Below, in pieces: positions 9,630 to 19,054 of a DNA stretch of 64,000 nucleotides (its first letter is position 1; every line of letters begins with the position of its first letter). The stretch spans positions 3,596,001 to 3,660,000 of the forward strand of contig NZ_CP015163.1 of NCBI RefSeq assembly GCF_003312875.1. Reading direction: 5' to 3'. The notes below the pieces were generated by a model. That model made no database searches, was not told the origin of the DNA, and was given only the letters and a program-made list of their open reading frames with translations. The translations under genes and the position numbers were made by a program. The stretch comes from Amycolatopsis albispora (GTDB taxonomy: Bacteria; Actinomycetota; Actinomycetes; Mycobacteriales; Pseudonocardiaceae).

Positions 9630-10874
9630 TCAACCGGGCAAGCCCAAGAGTCCGCCGACATTTTCCGAGCCGGGCCGCCCGGCCAGGTCCAGCAGGCCGG
9701 GAAGCTTGGGCTGCCCCGGCGGCGCCGGTGCCTGCGGTGACGGCTTGGCGGGCACCTCGACCGGCTTGCCCGCGTACGGCGCGTTCTGCGCCCCGCGCAC
9801 CCCGGTCGGACTGCCCGGTGGCTCCGCGCAGTACGCCTCGGTGTTGGCGGGCAGTTCGCTGGTGTCGTTCGCGGGCCGTTGCTTGGTGCCCTCGTAACCC
9901 TTCGTGCACGAGTACGGGTCGAACAGGTTCAGCACAAAACCGAGGTGGCCCTCCCCGTTCGAGGTGACCGACCGGCTGAACGCGGAGATCACCGGATACG
10001 CCACCAGCAGCTGTTCCACCGCGTCCACCCGCACGGTGGTGATCTGCGCGGTGGTCAGCAGGTTGGCGAAGACCACCCCGAGATCAGTGCCCGAGGTGGC
10101 CAGCACGTCGCTGACCTGCCTGCTCAGCTTCGGCGCGTCGTCGATCACCTTGCGGAGCTGCGGGTCGGACTCCTTCAGCTGCGCGCTGATCTCCTTGAGC
10201 CCGCTGGCCAGCGAAGTCAGGTTGTCGCCCTGGCGCCGCTGCGTGTCCAGCACCACCCGGGCGTCGGCGAGCAGCGCCCGGGTGTCGGGCAGGTGCTCGG
10301 TCGCGGTGGTGGTGAACGAGCCCGCGGTGTCCAGCAGCAGCCGCAGGTCGGGCCCGGCGTCGGCGAAGGCGAGATAGGTCTCGTCCACCACCGTCCGCAG
10401 CGACTGGGGATCCACACTGGACACCAGCGAGTCCAGATTGGACAGCACGGTGTCCGGTGACACCGGGAGCTGCGTGCGATCCTTGGTGATCACGCTGCCT
10501 TCTTCGAGGTACGGCGCGTTCTCGTGCAGCGGCCGCAGGTCCACGTACTGCTCCCCGACCGCCGAGCGGTTGGCGACCACCGCCGCGGTGTCGGCGGGGA
10601 TCTTGGGCCCGTCGTCGGCCAGGTCCAGCCGGACGTCCACGCCGTCGGGCCGCAGCACCAGCTCGGTCACCTTGCCGACGGTCACCCCGCGGTAGGTCAC
10701 CTCGGCGTTGACGAAGATGCCGCCGGAATCGGCCAGCCGCGCGGTGACCAGGTAACCACGCGCGCCGAACAGCCGGTCCAGCCCGGCGTAGTTGCCGCCC
10801 GCGTAGACCACCGAGACCACGGCGATCAGCACAAAGGCGATCAGCTGGATGCGGTGCTTGCGGCCGAGCGTCAT
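9630..10874 (-). CDS. mceF: MceF-family steroid-import protein
   Basis: Mce proteins form the periplasm-spanning part of ABC-like lipid/steroid importers. The 414 residues comprise an N-terminal anchor (about 9-27), the MlaD/MCE domain (about 38-115, with GGIFVNAEVTYRGVTVGKV), a long helical region and a Pro/Gly-rich C-terminus. It is the sixth mce gene in the A-F order, which is the main reason for the letter F. The ATG at 10874 overlaps the mceE stop. Confidence 0.9.
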   Translation of the reverse strand: MTLGRKHRIQLIAFVLIAVVSVVYAGGNYAGLDRLFGARGYLVTARLADSGGIFVNAEVTYRGVTVGKVTELVLRPDGVDVRLDLADDGPKIPADTAAVVANRSAVGEQYVDLRPLHENAPYLEEGSVITKDRTQLPVSPDTVLSNLDSLVSSVDPQSLRTVVDETYLAFADAGPDLRLLLDTAGSFTTTATEHLPDTRALLADARVVLDTQRRQGDNLTSLASGLKEISAQLKESDPQLRKVIDDAPKLSRQVSDVLATSGTDLGVVFANLLTTAQITTVRVDAVEQLLVAYPVISAFSRSVTSNGEGHLGFVLNLFDPYSCTKGYEGTKQRPANDTSELPANTEAYCAEPPGSPTGVRGAQNAPYAGKPVEVPAKPSPQAPAPPGQPKLPGLLDLAGRPGSENVGGLLGLPG

Positions 10875-12034
10875 CAGCCACCTCCCAGGATGCCGTCGAG
10901 CAGGCCGTCCAGCCCGCCGAGCACACCGCCGCCCGGCACGCCCAGCGGTGGTGGCGCGGTCGGCAGCGGTAGTGACGGCGGCGGGGGCGCCGACGGGTTC
11001 TGCGGCAGCGCGATCGGTGGTTGCGAGGAGTTGAGGAAGTTCTGCACCAGTGAATCCAGGTTGAGGTCGACGCGGGCACGCACGTTCGCGTAGTCGCCCT
11101 TGACCACCGCGCCCGCCGCGTCCGGGAACGGGTAGGTGGGCAGGATCTTCAGCGCGGTCGGCAGGTTCTGCCCCGCTTCGGCCAGCTTCTCCAGTGTCGG
11201 CTCCAGCGCGCGCAGGTCGGCGATCAGCTCGTCGCGGCTGGCGTTGACCGTGGTCACCGCGACATCGGAGAGCTTGTCCAGCGACTGCAGCATGCCGACC
11301 AGCTGATCGCGTTGCGTGGTGACCACCTGCAGCCCCGGCGCGAGGTCGTTCAGCGCCACCTCGAGGTCGTCGGTCTGCGAGTTGAGCGTGCTCGACAGCC
11401 GGTTCAGCCCGTCGATGGCGCGCACGATCTCACCCTTGTGCCCGTCCAGCTCGGTGGCCACTTCGTCCACTCTGGACAGCAGGGCGCGGATGTCGGCCTC
11501 GTTGCCGGACAGCGCGTTGGTCAGCTCCTGGCTGATCGTGCGCAACTGGTCGATGCCGCCGCCGTTGAGCAGCAGGGAAAGCGCGCCGAGCACCTCCTCC
11601 ACCTCGGGGTTGCGATTGGTCTTCGCCAGCGGGATGACCGCGCCTTCCCCGAGCCTGCCGTCCGCCTGCTCCCCGGCCGACGGCCCGCGCAGCTCGACGA
11701 ACTTCTCGCCGAGCAGGCTGGACTGCCGCAGCTCGGCGCCGGAGTTCGCGGGCAGCACCACGCCGCCGTTGACCACGATCCGCACCACCGCGTAGTGGGT
11801 GTCCTCCGACAGCGCGATCTCCTCGACCCGCCCGACCGGCACGTCGGCCACCTTCACCGCCGCCTGCGGCACCAGGTCCAGCACGTCGGTGAACTGCACG
11901 GTCAGCCGGAACGGGTGGTCGCCGAGCTCCGCCCCGCCCGGCAGCGGGGTGTCGTACATGCCGGCGAACTCCCCGCAGCCGCTGAGCAGCAACGCGCCCG
12001 CCACCGCGGCGACCAGCTTGCGGCACCTGGTCAT
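10874..12034 (-). CDS. mceE: MceE-family lipoprotein
   Basis: This 386-residue protein is the lipoprotein member of the Mce set. It begins with a short signal peptide and a clear lipobox, LLLSGC, with the modified cysteine at about residue 20. An MCE domain (VVPQ-like entry at about 55-125, with VADVPVGRVEEI) and a coiled, Pro-rich C-terminal part follow. I place the start at ATG 12034, which overlaps the mceD TGA (ATGA). The frame is open much further upstream, but that stretch merely shadows mceD. In mce4-type systems this gene corresponds to lprN. Confidence 0.9.
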   Translation of the reverse strand: MTRCRKLVAAVAGALLLSGCGEFAGMYDTPLPGGAELGDHPFRLTVQFTDVLDLVPQAAVKVADVPVGRVEEIALSEDTHYAVVRIVVNGGVVLPANSGAELRQSSLLGEKFVELRGPSAGEQADGRLGEGAVIPLAKTNRNPEVEEVLGALSLLLNGGGIDQLRTISQELTNALSGNEADIRALLSRVDEVATELDGHKGEIVRAIDGLNRLSSTLNSQTDDLEVALNDLAPGLQVVTTQRDQLVGMLQSLDKLSDVAVTTVNASRDELIADLRALEPTLEKLAEAGQNLPTALKILPTYPFPDAAGAVVKGDYANVRARVDLNLDSLVQNFLNSSQPPIALPQNPSAPPPPSLPLPTAPPPLGVPGGGVLGGLDGLLDGILGGG

Positions 12035-13224
12035 TTGACCCCCAGGTTGCCCGAGAGCAGGTCCACCAGCGGCAGCGGCAACGGCGGCAGCTCGCCGTTC
12101 TGGATGGAGTTGAGCATCTGCGACAGCGAAGGCACCTTGAGCGTGCCGTCGACAATGGGCGCCAGCCCCTGGCACAACTGCCCGAGCGTGTCCGGCAGCT
12201 GGGCCGGCGTCCCGGCGCTGACCAGCTTGCACACGGTGACCATCAGCGGGTGCGCGAGTTCGTTCGCGTTGTACCGCACCGCGATGCTGCCCGACGCCGC
12301 GTCGTAGGTGTTGATGAAGTTCGTCATGCCGGTCGGCCCGACGTCGAGCACCTCGGCCAGCGCGCCCCGCTGGTCCACCAGCACCTTGGTGATCCCGGCA
12401 AGTTTGTCCACATTGGAGCCGAGCAGGTCGCGGTTCTCTTCGACGAACCCGCGCACGTCGTCCAGCGAGGTGGCCAGCGAGGTCAGCGCGGCGCCCACGT
12501 CGTCGGACTCCGAGGACAGGTGACCGGCCACATCGGACAGCCGCGCGTAGAACTCGTTGAGCTGCTTGTCGCTGCCCGCCAGCATTTCGGTGAACGACTT
12601 GAGGTTCTTCACCGTGGCGAACATGTCGCCCTTCGAACCCTCCAGCGTTCTGGACAACTCGGAGAGCCGGGTGACCGTGTCGTTGAGGTTCTGCCCGTTG
12701 CCGTCGAGGTTCGCCGCCGCGGTGTCCAGCACACGCGAAAGCGCCCCGTCCTGGTTGGCGCCCTGCGGCCCCAGCGACGTCGACAGCTCGTTCAGGCTGC
12801 CGTACAGATCGTCCAGCTCGGCGGGCGTGGCCGTCCGGTCGGTGCCGATGACCGCTCCCGAAGCCAGCTCCGGCCCCTCGTCGTAGGCCGGGGTCAGCTG
12901 CACGTACCGGTCGCTGACCAGGCTCGGCGCCACCACCACCGCACCGGCGCCCTCGGGGATCTGCACCCCGCCGTCCACCCGCATTTCGACCCGCACCACC
13001 GCGCCCTGGGGCGTCACCTCGGTGATCTCGCCGACCGGCACGCCGAGCACCCGCACCGCCGAACCGGCGTAGAGCCCGACGGTTTTCTCGAAGTACGCGG
13101 TGATCCTGGTGCCACCGGGGTCGCGCACCGCGAACCACAGTCCGGCCGCGAGCACCAGCAACGCCACGCACGCCAGGGAAAGCCACGACAGCAGGCTTCG
13201 CCCGGCCCTGGTCTCGACGGTCAT
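12031..13224 (-). CDS. mceD: MceD-family steroid-import protein
   Basis: The 397-residue protein has an N-terminal membrane anchor (about 12-32), an MCE domain at about 38-115 (VGLYAGSAVRVLGVPVGEI), then a long alpha-helical portion rich in Leu/Asp/Ser. It has no lipobox. It is the fourth mce gene in the operon. The ATG at 13224 overlaps the mceC stop and the stop overlaps the mceE start. Confidence 0.9.
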   Translation of the reverse strand: MTVETRAGRSLLSWLSLACVALLVLAAGLWFAVRDPGGTRITAYFEKTVGLYAGSAVRVLGVPVGEITEVTPQGAVVRVEMRVDGGVQIPEGAGAVVVAPSLVSDRYVQLTPAYDEGPELASGAVIGTDRTATPAELDDLYGSLNELSTSLGPQGANQDGALSRVLDTAAANLDGNGQNLNDTVTRLSELSRTLEGSKGDMFATVKNLKSFTEMLAGSDKQLNEFYARLSDVAGHLSSESDDVGAALTSLATSLDDVRGFVEENRDLLGSNVDKLAGITKVLVDQRGALAEVLDVGPTGMTNFINTYDAASGSIAVRYNANELAHPLMVTVCKLVSAGTPAQLPDTLGQLCQGLAPIVDGTLKVPSLSQMLNSIQNGELPPLPLPLVDLLSGNLGVK

Positions 13225-14252
13225 CGCGGGGCCACCCCCTGGTTCGGCGCGGCGATCGGCGGACTGCAGCCCTCCGGATTGATCTGCGCCCCGGCCACGG
13301 TGATCACCGGCGGCAGCAGCCCGCAGATGTAGCCCTCGAACCAGCGTCCGTTGCCGGTGGCGTTCGCGCCGATCCGGGTGAACGGCGCGAGCAGTTCCAG
13401 GCTGCGGCTCAGGTTCTCCTGGTTGCGGTGCAGCACGTCGGTGACCGTGCCGAGCTTCTCCAGCGCCGGCTTGAGCTGCCCGCGGTTGTCCGCGACCAGC
13501 CCGGAAAGCTGGTCGGACAGCTGCTTGGTGCCGTCCAGCAGCCGGGTGATCGCGTCCTGCCGGTTCTGCAGTTCGGTGAGCAGCAGGTTGCCGTCACCGA
13601 TGATGCGTGAGAGCTGGGCGTTGCGGTCGGACAGCGTTTTCGAGACCTGGCTGGTGTTCGACAGCAGGTTCGCGAGTTCGGTGTCCCGCGAGGACACCGT
13701 CTTCGACAACGACGACAGCCCGTCGAGCGCCTCACGCAGGTGCGGCGGGGTGTCCTTCAACGCGTCCGAGAGCACGTTGAAGCTCTGCGCCAGCTGGTCG
13801 GTGTTGACCTCCTGGACCGTGTCGGACAGCTTCTCGAAGGCGTCCTGCAGCTCGAACGGCGTGCGCGTGCGTTCCAGTGGAATGGACGCGGCCGGATCTT
13901 GCGGCTGCTCCCCCGCCGGGTGCAGCGCCAGGAACTTCTCGCCCAGCAGCGTCTTGATCTCGATCGACGCGATCGTGGCGTCCGGCACGCCGACCCGTTC
14001 CACCTCGAACTCGACCAGCACCTTCTTGCGGTCCAGTTCGACCGAGGTCACCTCGCCCACGGTCACCCCGGCCACCCGCACCTCGTTGCCGGCGGCCAGC
14101 CCGGCCGACTCGGCGAACTCCGCGGAATAGCCGATCCCCTTGTCCAGCAGTGGCAGGTCGTTCCAGGCGTAGGTGACCACGGCGACCAGCGCGATCAGCA
14201 CCAGCGCCACGCCGCCGACCGCGGCCTGGTTCCGTTCCCGCAGCGGCGTCAT
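13221..14252 (-). CDS. mceC: MceC-family steroid-import protein
   Basis: The 343-residue product has an N-terminal anchor (about 12-30), an MCE domain at about 40-115 (GLAAGNEVRVAGVTVGEV) and a helical region. It ends with the CGLLPP...C pattern seen in several mce gene products. The start is ATG 14252, overlapping the mceB stop; codons upstream in the same frame are only the shadow of mceB. It is the third mce gene in the operon. Confidence 0.9.
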   Translation of the reverse strand: MTPLRERNQAAVGGVALVLIALVAVVTYAWNDLPLLDKGIGYSAEFAESAGLAAGNEVRVAGVTVGEVTSVELDRKKVLVEFEVERVGVPDATIASIEIKTLLGEKFLALHPAGEQPQDPAASIPLERTRTPFELQDAFEKLSDTVQEVNTDQLAQSFNVLSDALKDTPPHLREALDGLSSLSKTVSSRDTELANLLSNTSQVSKTLSDRNAQLSRIIGDGNLLLTELQNRQDAITRLLDGTKQLSDQLSGLVADNRGQLKPALEKLGTVTDVLHRNQENLSRSLELLAPFTRIGANATGNGRWFEGYICGLLPPVITVAGAQINPEGCSPPIAAPNQGVAPR

Positions 14253-15283
14253 GACGGCTGGCACCTCTCCGGCATCTCGTTGGTGGGAATCGGCAGGAAC
14301 GGCACGGTGATGTTCAGCGAGGAGATGCCGATCGTGCCGGACAGCCCGCACAGGTAGTAGTTGAACCAGCTGCCGTAGCTCAGCGTGCGGGTGAACTTCT
14401 CCAGGTTGCCCGGCATCACCTGCAGCAGTTCGTTCAGCAGTTGCTCGGAGTCGGCGAGATTGCCGGACAGCTGCCCGAGCGCGGCGATGTCCTCCTTCAG
14501 CGGCGGCCGGGCTTCGGCGAGCAGCCCGGCGGTGGTGTCGGTCAGCTCACCGAGCGCGGACACCGCTTCCCCGATCGGCTGGCGCTGCTCGGCCAGGCCG
14601 GTGACCAGCTGCTGGGTCTGGTCGATCAGGTTGCCCAGGCCGGGCCCGCGCTGGTTGATCGTGCCGAGCACGTTGTTCAGGTTGGTGATCACCTCGCCGA
14701 TCACCGCGTCCCGGTCGGCGATCGCCGAGGTCAGCGACGCGGTGTGCGAGAGCAGGCTGCGGATCGTGCCGCCCTCGCCCTGGAACACCTGGATGATCTC
14801 GTAGGACAGCTGGTTCACCTGTGCCGGTTCGAGTGCTTTGAACAGGGGCTCGAACCCGTTGAACAACACGGTCAGGTTGAGCGCGGGCTGTGTGCGCTCC
14901 ACCGGGATCCGGCCGCCGTCCGGCAGCTTGCCGTCACCGTCCACTGTGGTCCCGAGCGCGAGGTAGCGCTGGCCGATCAGGTTGCGGAACTTGACCGTCG
15001 CGGTGACCGCCTCGGGCAGCTCCCGCAGCGCGTCCACGCCGAAATGGACCTCGGCGCGGTGGTCGTCCGAGACGGTGATGGACTCCACCTGCCCCACCTT
15101 GACCCCGGCGATGCGGACGTCGTCGCCCTCCTTGAGGCCGGAGGAATCGGTGAACACCGCGCTGTAGCGGGCGCTGTCGCCGAAGTCGGTGTTCGCGATG
15201 GTGGCCCCGAGCACCGCGGTGAGCAGCACGGTCACCACCGCGAAGGCCAGGATCTTCAGCAACGCCGGTACGAAGCTCCTCAT
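14249..15283 (-). CDS. mceB: MceB-family steroid-import protein
   Basis: The 344-residue protein has an anchor at about residues 8-28 (ILAFAVVTVLLTAVLG), the MCE domain (about 38-115, GLKEGDDVRIAGVKVGQV), a helical coiled region and a C-terminus with YYLCGLSG, the conserved Mce cysteine segment. The start is ATG 15283, overlapping the mceA TGA. It is the second mce gene. Confidence 0.9.
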   Translation of the reverse strand: MRSFVPALLKILAFAVVTVLLTAVLGATIANTDFGDSARYSAVFTDSSGLKEGDDVRIAGVKVGQVESITVSDDHRAEVHFGVDALRELPEAVTATVKFRNLIGQRYLALGTTVDGDGKLPDGGRIPVERTQPALNLTVLFNGFEPLFKALEPAQVNQLSYEIIQVFQGEGGTIRSLLSHTASLTSAIADRDAVIGEVITNLNNVLGTINQRGPGLGNLIDQTQQLVTGLAEQRQPIGEAVSALGELTDTTAGLLAEARPPLKEDIAALGQLSGNLADSEQLLNELLQVMPGNLEKFTRTLSYGSWFNYYLCGLSGTIGISSLNITVPFLPIPTNEMPERCQPS

Positions 15284-16596
15284 TCGAGCGTCACCTCCGC
15301 TCCCCGGTACAACGGCGCGACCAGCAGCCCGCCCCAGCCCGGCACCTCGGCGGGCGGCAGGCCCAGTGCCGGCGCGGTGAGCGCGGAGATCAACTGCTGC
15401 TCCTCCGGCGAGTTCGCCAGCGAACTCGCCCCGCCACCACCGCCGGGCAGGTCCGGTCCCGGCGACTTCGGCGGCGCCGGCTTGCTGGACCCGTCCTCGA
15501 TCGGGCCGCCCGGCGGGTACTGCGGCCACCGCCCCGGCGGCGGCACGTCCGGATAGCACCGCGGCCCGCGCTTGTCGTCGTAGCGCGGTTCGTCCACGCC
15601 CGGCAGGTACTTGCCGCGGCTGGCGGTGATCCGGATGGTCACGTGGTTCATCTCGTCGGTTCCCTTGCCGAACGCTTCCTCCGCGCGGGGCACCGATTCG
15701 GCGAGCTGGCGCAGCAGGCACGGGTACTCGGGCGCGTACTTCGCCAGCACGTCGAGCGTGGGCCGCACGGTTTTGGTCAGGTTGATCAGGTTGTCCTGGT
15801 TGACCTCGAGAAAGCTGGTCAGGTCGGCAGAGGCGTCGGTGACCGTGCCGAACATCTCCGCCACGCCGTTCTGCTTCTCCACCAGCGTGCGCGTGGTCGT
15901 GGTCAGGTCGGACAGCGCGTCGAGGAAGTCCGGGGCGGCGCGGTTGTAGACGTCGGCGGTGTCGGCCAGTCCGGTGATATCGGCCTTGATGTCGGGTAGC
16001 GACGGGTTCAGCTGGCCGAGGTAGTCGGAGAGTTGCACCAGCGTCTGCCCGAGCTGCTCACCCCGGCCCTCCAGCGCGGTGGCCACCGCGTTCAGCGTGC
16101 TGGACAGCTTCTGCGGCTGCACCGACTGCAGCAGCGGCAGCACGTTGCCGAGCACCTCCTCCAGCTCGATGGCGGTGCTGCTGCGGTCCTGCCCGATCAC
16201 CGCGCCCGCGGCGATCGGCGGCGCCGGGTCGCCGGGCACCTGCAACGCCACATACCGTTCCCCGAACAGGGTTTTCGGCAGCAGCCGCGCGTTGACGTTG
16301 CCCGGGATCACCTCGGTCTTGTCCGGGTCGAGCGCGAGTTCGAGCACCGCGGCGTCCCCGGCGGCCCTGATCGAGCGCACCTCGCCGACCACCATGCCGC
16401 GCACCTTCACGTCGGCGCCCTCGCGCATCTGGTTGCCCACGTGGTCGGTCTCCAGCGTGACCGCGGTGTAGGGCACGAACTTCTTTTCGTAGATGGCGAT
16501 CGTGACGGTGAAGAACAACGCCACCACAACGAGGAACAGCACACCGAGCGCCTGGTGGCGCAGGCGGCCGAGGAGGATGCGGCGCCCGGGGTTCAT
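15280..16596 (-). CDS. mceA: MceA-family steroid-import protein
   Basis: The first of the six mce genes, 438 residues. It has a membrane anchor at about 15-35, an MCE domain at about 42-125 (QMREGADVKVRGMVVGEV), a helical part and a Pro/Gly-rich C-terminal tail (about 345-400). In mce4 systems MceA takes part in binding and transfer of cholesterol. The ATG at 16596 overlaps the stop of the second yrbE gene. The gene order yrbE-yrbE-mceA-F-mam-mam is complete. Confidence 0.91.
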   Translation of the reverse strand: MNPGRRILLGRLRHQALGVLFLVVVALFFTVTIAIYEKKFVPYTAVTLETDHVGNQMREGADVKVRGMVVGEVRSIRAAGDAAVLELALDPDKTEVIPGNVNARLLPKTLFGERYVALQVPGDPAPPIAAGAVIGQDRSSTAIELEEVLGNVLPLLQSVQPQKLSSTLNAVATALEGRGEQLGQTLVQLSDYLGQLNPSLPDIKADITGLADTADVYNRAAPDFLDALSDLTTTTRTLVEKQNGVAEMFGTVTDASADLTSFLEVNQDNLINLTKTVRPTLDVLAKYAPEYPCLLRQLAESVPRAEEAFGKGTDEMNHVTIRITASRGKYLPGVDEPRYDDKRGPRCYPDVPPPGRWPQYPPGGPIEDGSSKPAPPKSPGPDLPGGGGGASSLANSPEEQQLISALTAPALGLPPAEVPGWGGLLVAPLYRGAEVTLE

Positions 16597-17447
16597 CCGG
16601 AAATCCGCACGGTCGTGTTGGTGCCCCAGATCGCCAGGCTGAGGAAGAAGTCGAGCACCGAGATGAGCACGATCGAGGTGCGCACCGCCCGCCCGACCGC
16701 GATGCCGACCCCGGCGGGCCCACCGCGCGCGGTGTAGCCGTAGTAGCAGTGCGAAAGGATCACCAGGACGCTGAAGATGATCACCTTCAGGAACGACCAG
16801 AGCACGTCCTCCGGCGGCAGGAAGAGCCCGAAGTAGTGGTCGTAGGTGCCCGCCGACTGCCCGTAGAACCAGATGGTGATCTGCCGCGACGCCAGGTACG
16901 AGGACAGCAGGCCGACCGCGTAGAGCGGGATGACCGCGGTGACCCCGGCCAGCACGCGCGTGGTGACCAGGTACGGCAGGCTCGGCACGCCCATCACCTC
17001 GAGCGCGTCGATCTCCTCGGAGATCCGCATCGCGCCGAGCTGAGCGGTGAACCCGCAGCCGACCGTCGCCGACAACGCCAGCCCGGCCGACAGCGGCGCG
17101 ACCTCACGGGTGTTGAAGTAGGCCGAGATGAACCCGGTGAGCGCGGCGGTGCCGAGCTGGTTCAGCGCGGAATAACCCTGCAGGCCGACCACCAGGCCGG
17201 TGAACAGCGTCATGCCGATCATCACGCCGAGCGTGCCGCCGATCACCGCCAGCGCGCCGGTGCCGAAGCTGACCTCGGTGAGCAGGCGCAGCGTCTCGCG
17301 TGAATAACGCCGCAGCGTGCGCGGCGTCCAGGCGATCGCGCGGGCGTAGAAGGACAGCTGCGCGCCGAAGCCCTCCAGGAACGCCCCCGGCCGCGCGATC
17401 ATCTCGAGGGTGCGGTCCGGCACCCGTTCGGTACTGGTTTCGGTCAT
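16593..17447 (-). CDS. yrbEB: YrbE-family permease B of the Mce importer
   Basis: YrbE/MlaE proteins are the membrane permeases of Mce transporters and work with a shared ATPase encoded elsewhere (MceG/Mkl). The 284 residues hold about five to six hydrophobic helices and the MlaE signature region ISEEIDALEVMGVPSLPYLV. The start is ATG 17447, overlapping the stop of the preceding permease gene; a GTG at 17450 is an alternative. No ATPase gene is present in this window. Confidence 0.91.
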   Translation of the reverse strand: MTETSTERVPDRTLEMIARPGAFLEGFGAQLSFYARAIAWTPRTLRRYSRETLRLLTEVSFGTGALAVIGGTLGVMIGMTLFTGLVVGLQGYSALNQLGTAALTGFISAYFNTREVAPLSAGLALSATVGCGFTAQLGAMRISEEIDALEVMGVPSLPYLVTTRVLAGVTAVIPLYAVGLLSSYLASRQITIWFYGQSAGTYDHYFGLFLPPEDVLWSFLKVIIFSVLVILSHCYYGYTARGGPAGVGIAVGRAVRTSIVLISVLDFFLSLAIWGTNTTVRISG

Positions 17448-18232
17448 CACAACGCCTTCGGGGGAACGATGCGGAGGTAGATGGCGGTGAGCACCACGTT
17501 GATCGCGAACAGCAGCAGGAAGGTGATCACCACCGCCTGGTTGACCGCGTCCCCGACCCCCTTCGGCCCACCGGACGGGTTCAGCCCGCGGAAGGCGGCC
17601 ACCACCCCGGCGACGAACCCGTACAGGAACGCCTTGATCTCGCTGACCCACAGGTCGGGCAGCTGCGCCAGCGCGTTGAAGCTGGCCAGGTACGCCCCGG
17701 GCGTGCCGCCCTGCATGACCACGTTGAAGAAGTAGCCGCCGAGCACGCCAACCACGCTGACCAGGCCGTTGAGCAGCACCGACACCACGATCGCGGCCAG
17801 CACCCTCGGCACGATGAGCCGCTGGACGGGGTTGACGCCCAGCACCTCCATCGCGTCGATCTCTTCGCGGATCTTGCGCGCCCCGATGTCCGCGCAGACC
17901 GCGCTGCCGCCCGCGCCCGCCACCAGCAGCGCGGTGATCAGCGGGCTCGCCTGCTGCACGATGGCCAGCGCGCTGGCCGCGCCGGTGAACGACTGCGCGC
18001 CGATCTGCTGGGTCAGCGAGCCCAGCTGCAGCGCGATCACCGCGCCGAACGGGATCGCCACCAGCGCGGTGGGCAGGATGGTCACGCTGGCGAAGAACCA
18101 GCACTGCTGGATCCACTCGCGGAACTGGAAGGGCCGGCGCGGGATGGCGCGCAGCACTTCCCAGGCCAGGGTGGCCAACCTGCCCACCTGGGCCAGTGCC
18201 GCCGTGCCGGGCATCGTCGCCAGGCCAGCCAT
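17447..18232 (-). CDS. yrbEA: YrbE-family permease A of the Mce importer
   Basis: The 261-residue MlaE/YrbE permease has hydrophobic helices throughout and the signature ARKIREEIDAMEVLGVNPVQ near residue 118. It is the first transporter gene of the operon, 16 bases after a short-chain dehydrogenase gene. It pairs with the next permease to form the membrane core of the importer. The order matches yrbE4A-yrbE4B of mycobacterial mce4. Confidence 0.91.
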   Translation of the reverse strand: MAGLATMPGTAALAQVGRLATLAWEVLRAIPRRPFQFREWIQQCWFFASVTILPTALVAIPFGAVIALQLGSLTQQIGAQSFTGAASALAIVQQASPLITALLVAGAGGSAVCADIGARKIREEIDAMEVLGVNPVQRLIVPRVLAAIVVSVLLNGLVSVVGVLGGYFFNVVMQGGTPGAYLASFNALAQLPDLWVSEIKAFLYGFVAGVVAAFRGLNPSGGPKGVGDAVNQAVVITFLLLFAINVVLTAIYLRIVPPKAL

Positions 18233-18248
18233 CGCGCCTCCGGACTCG

Positions 18249-19010
18249 TCAGACCTTCAAGGCGTGCGTGGCGGTCGCCCCGCCATCCGCCACGAACTCA
18301 CTCCCCGTGCAGTACGAACTGTCGTCACTGGCCAGGAACGCGACCAGCGCGGCGATCTCCTCGGCCTCGCCGACCCGGCCCAGCGCCACCTTCTTGCCCA
18401 CCAGCGACATGTCCACCGGCGCACCCCCGAGCGCGTCGGTGATCATCTTCGTGTCGATCGCGCCGGGGTGCACCGAGTTCACCCGGATCCCGCGCTCGCC
18501 CAGTTCGAGCGCGGCCACCTTGGTCATGCCGCGGATGGCGAACTTGCTCGCGGTGTAGGCGGTCAGGTAGGGCATCCCGGCCAGACCCTCCACAGAGGAC
18601 ACGTTCACGATCGAGCCGCCACCGGCCTCGGTCAGCGGGCCGACCGCCGCGCGCATGCCGAGAAAGGTGCCGATCTGGTTCACCCGGATCACGCGTTCGT
18701 AGTCGGCCAGCTTGGTCTGCTCCAGCGCCGAGAAGAACAGCACGCCCGCGTTGTTGACCAGCACGTCGAGCTTGCCGAACGCCTCGGCCGCGCGCCCGGT
18801 CGCCACCGGCCAGGCGTTCTCGTCGGTGACGTCGAGGTGCTGGTACACGCAGGCGTCCCCGAGTTCGGCGGCGAGCTTCTCACCCAGCTCGTCGGCCACG
18901 TCGGCGGCCACCACCCGCGCGCCGTCGGCGACGAACCGCCGGGCCGCCGCCGCGCCCTGTCCCCTGGCCGCCCCGGTGATCAGAGCGACCTTGCCGTCCA
19001 GCTTGCCCAT
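18249..19010 (-). CDS. Short-chain dehydrogenase, 3-alpha(20-beta)-hydroxysteroid dehydrogenase-like
   Basis: The classical 253-residue SDR has TGAARGQG (cofactor loop, about 12-19), NNAG, a catalytic serine in NVSSVEGLAG, and YTASK for the Tyr/Lys pair. The run SSVEGLAGMPYLTAYTASKF and the closing SSYCTGSEFVADGG strongly resemble actinobacterial 3-alpha,20-beta-hydroxysteroid dehydrogenases (FabG3 type). That fits its place in a steroid-import operon, but the substrate is inferred from context. An Asp after the second beta strand (AADVAD) suggests NAD rather than NADP. The gene is an addition compared with the mycobacterial mce4 order. Confidence 0.83.
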   Translation of the reverse strand: MGKLDGKVALITGAARGQGAAAARRFVADGARVVAADVADELGEKLAAELGDACVYQHLDVTDENAWPVATGRAAEAFGKLDVLVNNAGVLFFSALEQTKLADYERVIRVNQIGTFLGMRAAVGPLTEAGGGSIVNVSSVEGLAGMPYLTAYTASKFAIRGMTKVAALELGERGIRVNSVHPGAIDTKMITDALGGAPVDMSLVGKKVALGRVGEAEEIAALVAFLASDDSSYCTGSEFVADGGATATHALKV

Positions 19011-19054
19011 CGCGCCTCACATCATCTCGTCGGTCGGTGGCCCGCACGGCCTTC

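Noticed and set aside
10874..13186. Reading mceE as a 770-residue protein
   Set aside because: The upstream part merely shadows mceD. The lipobox right after ATG 12034 and the ATGA overlap fix the true start.
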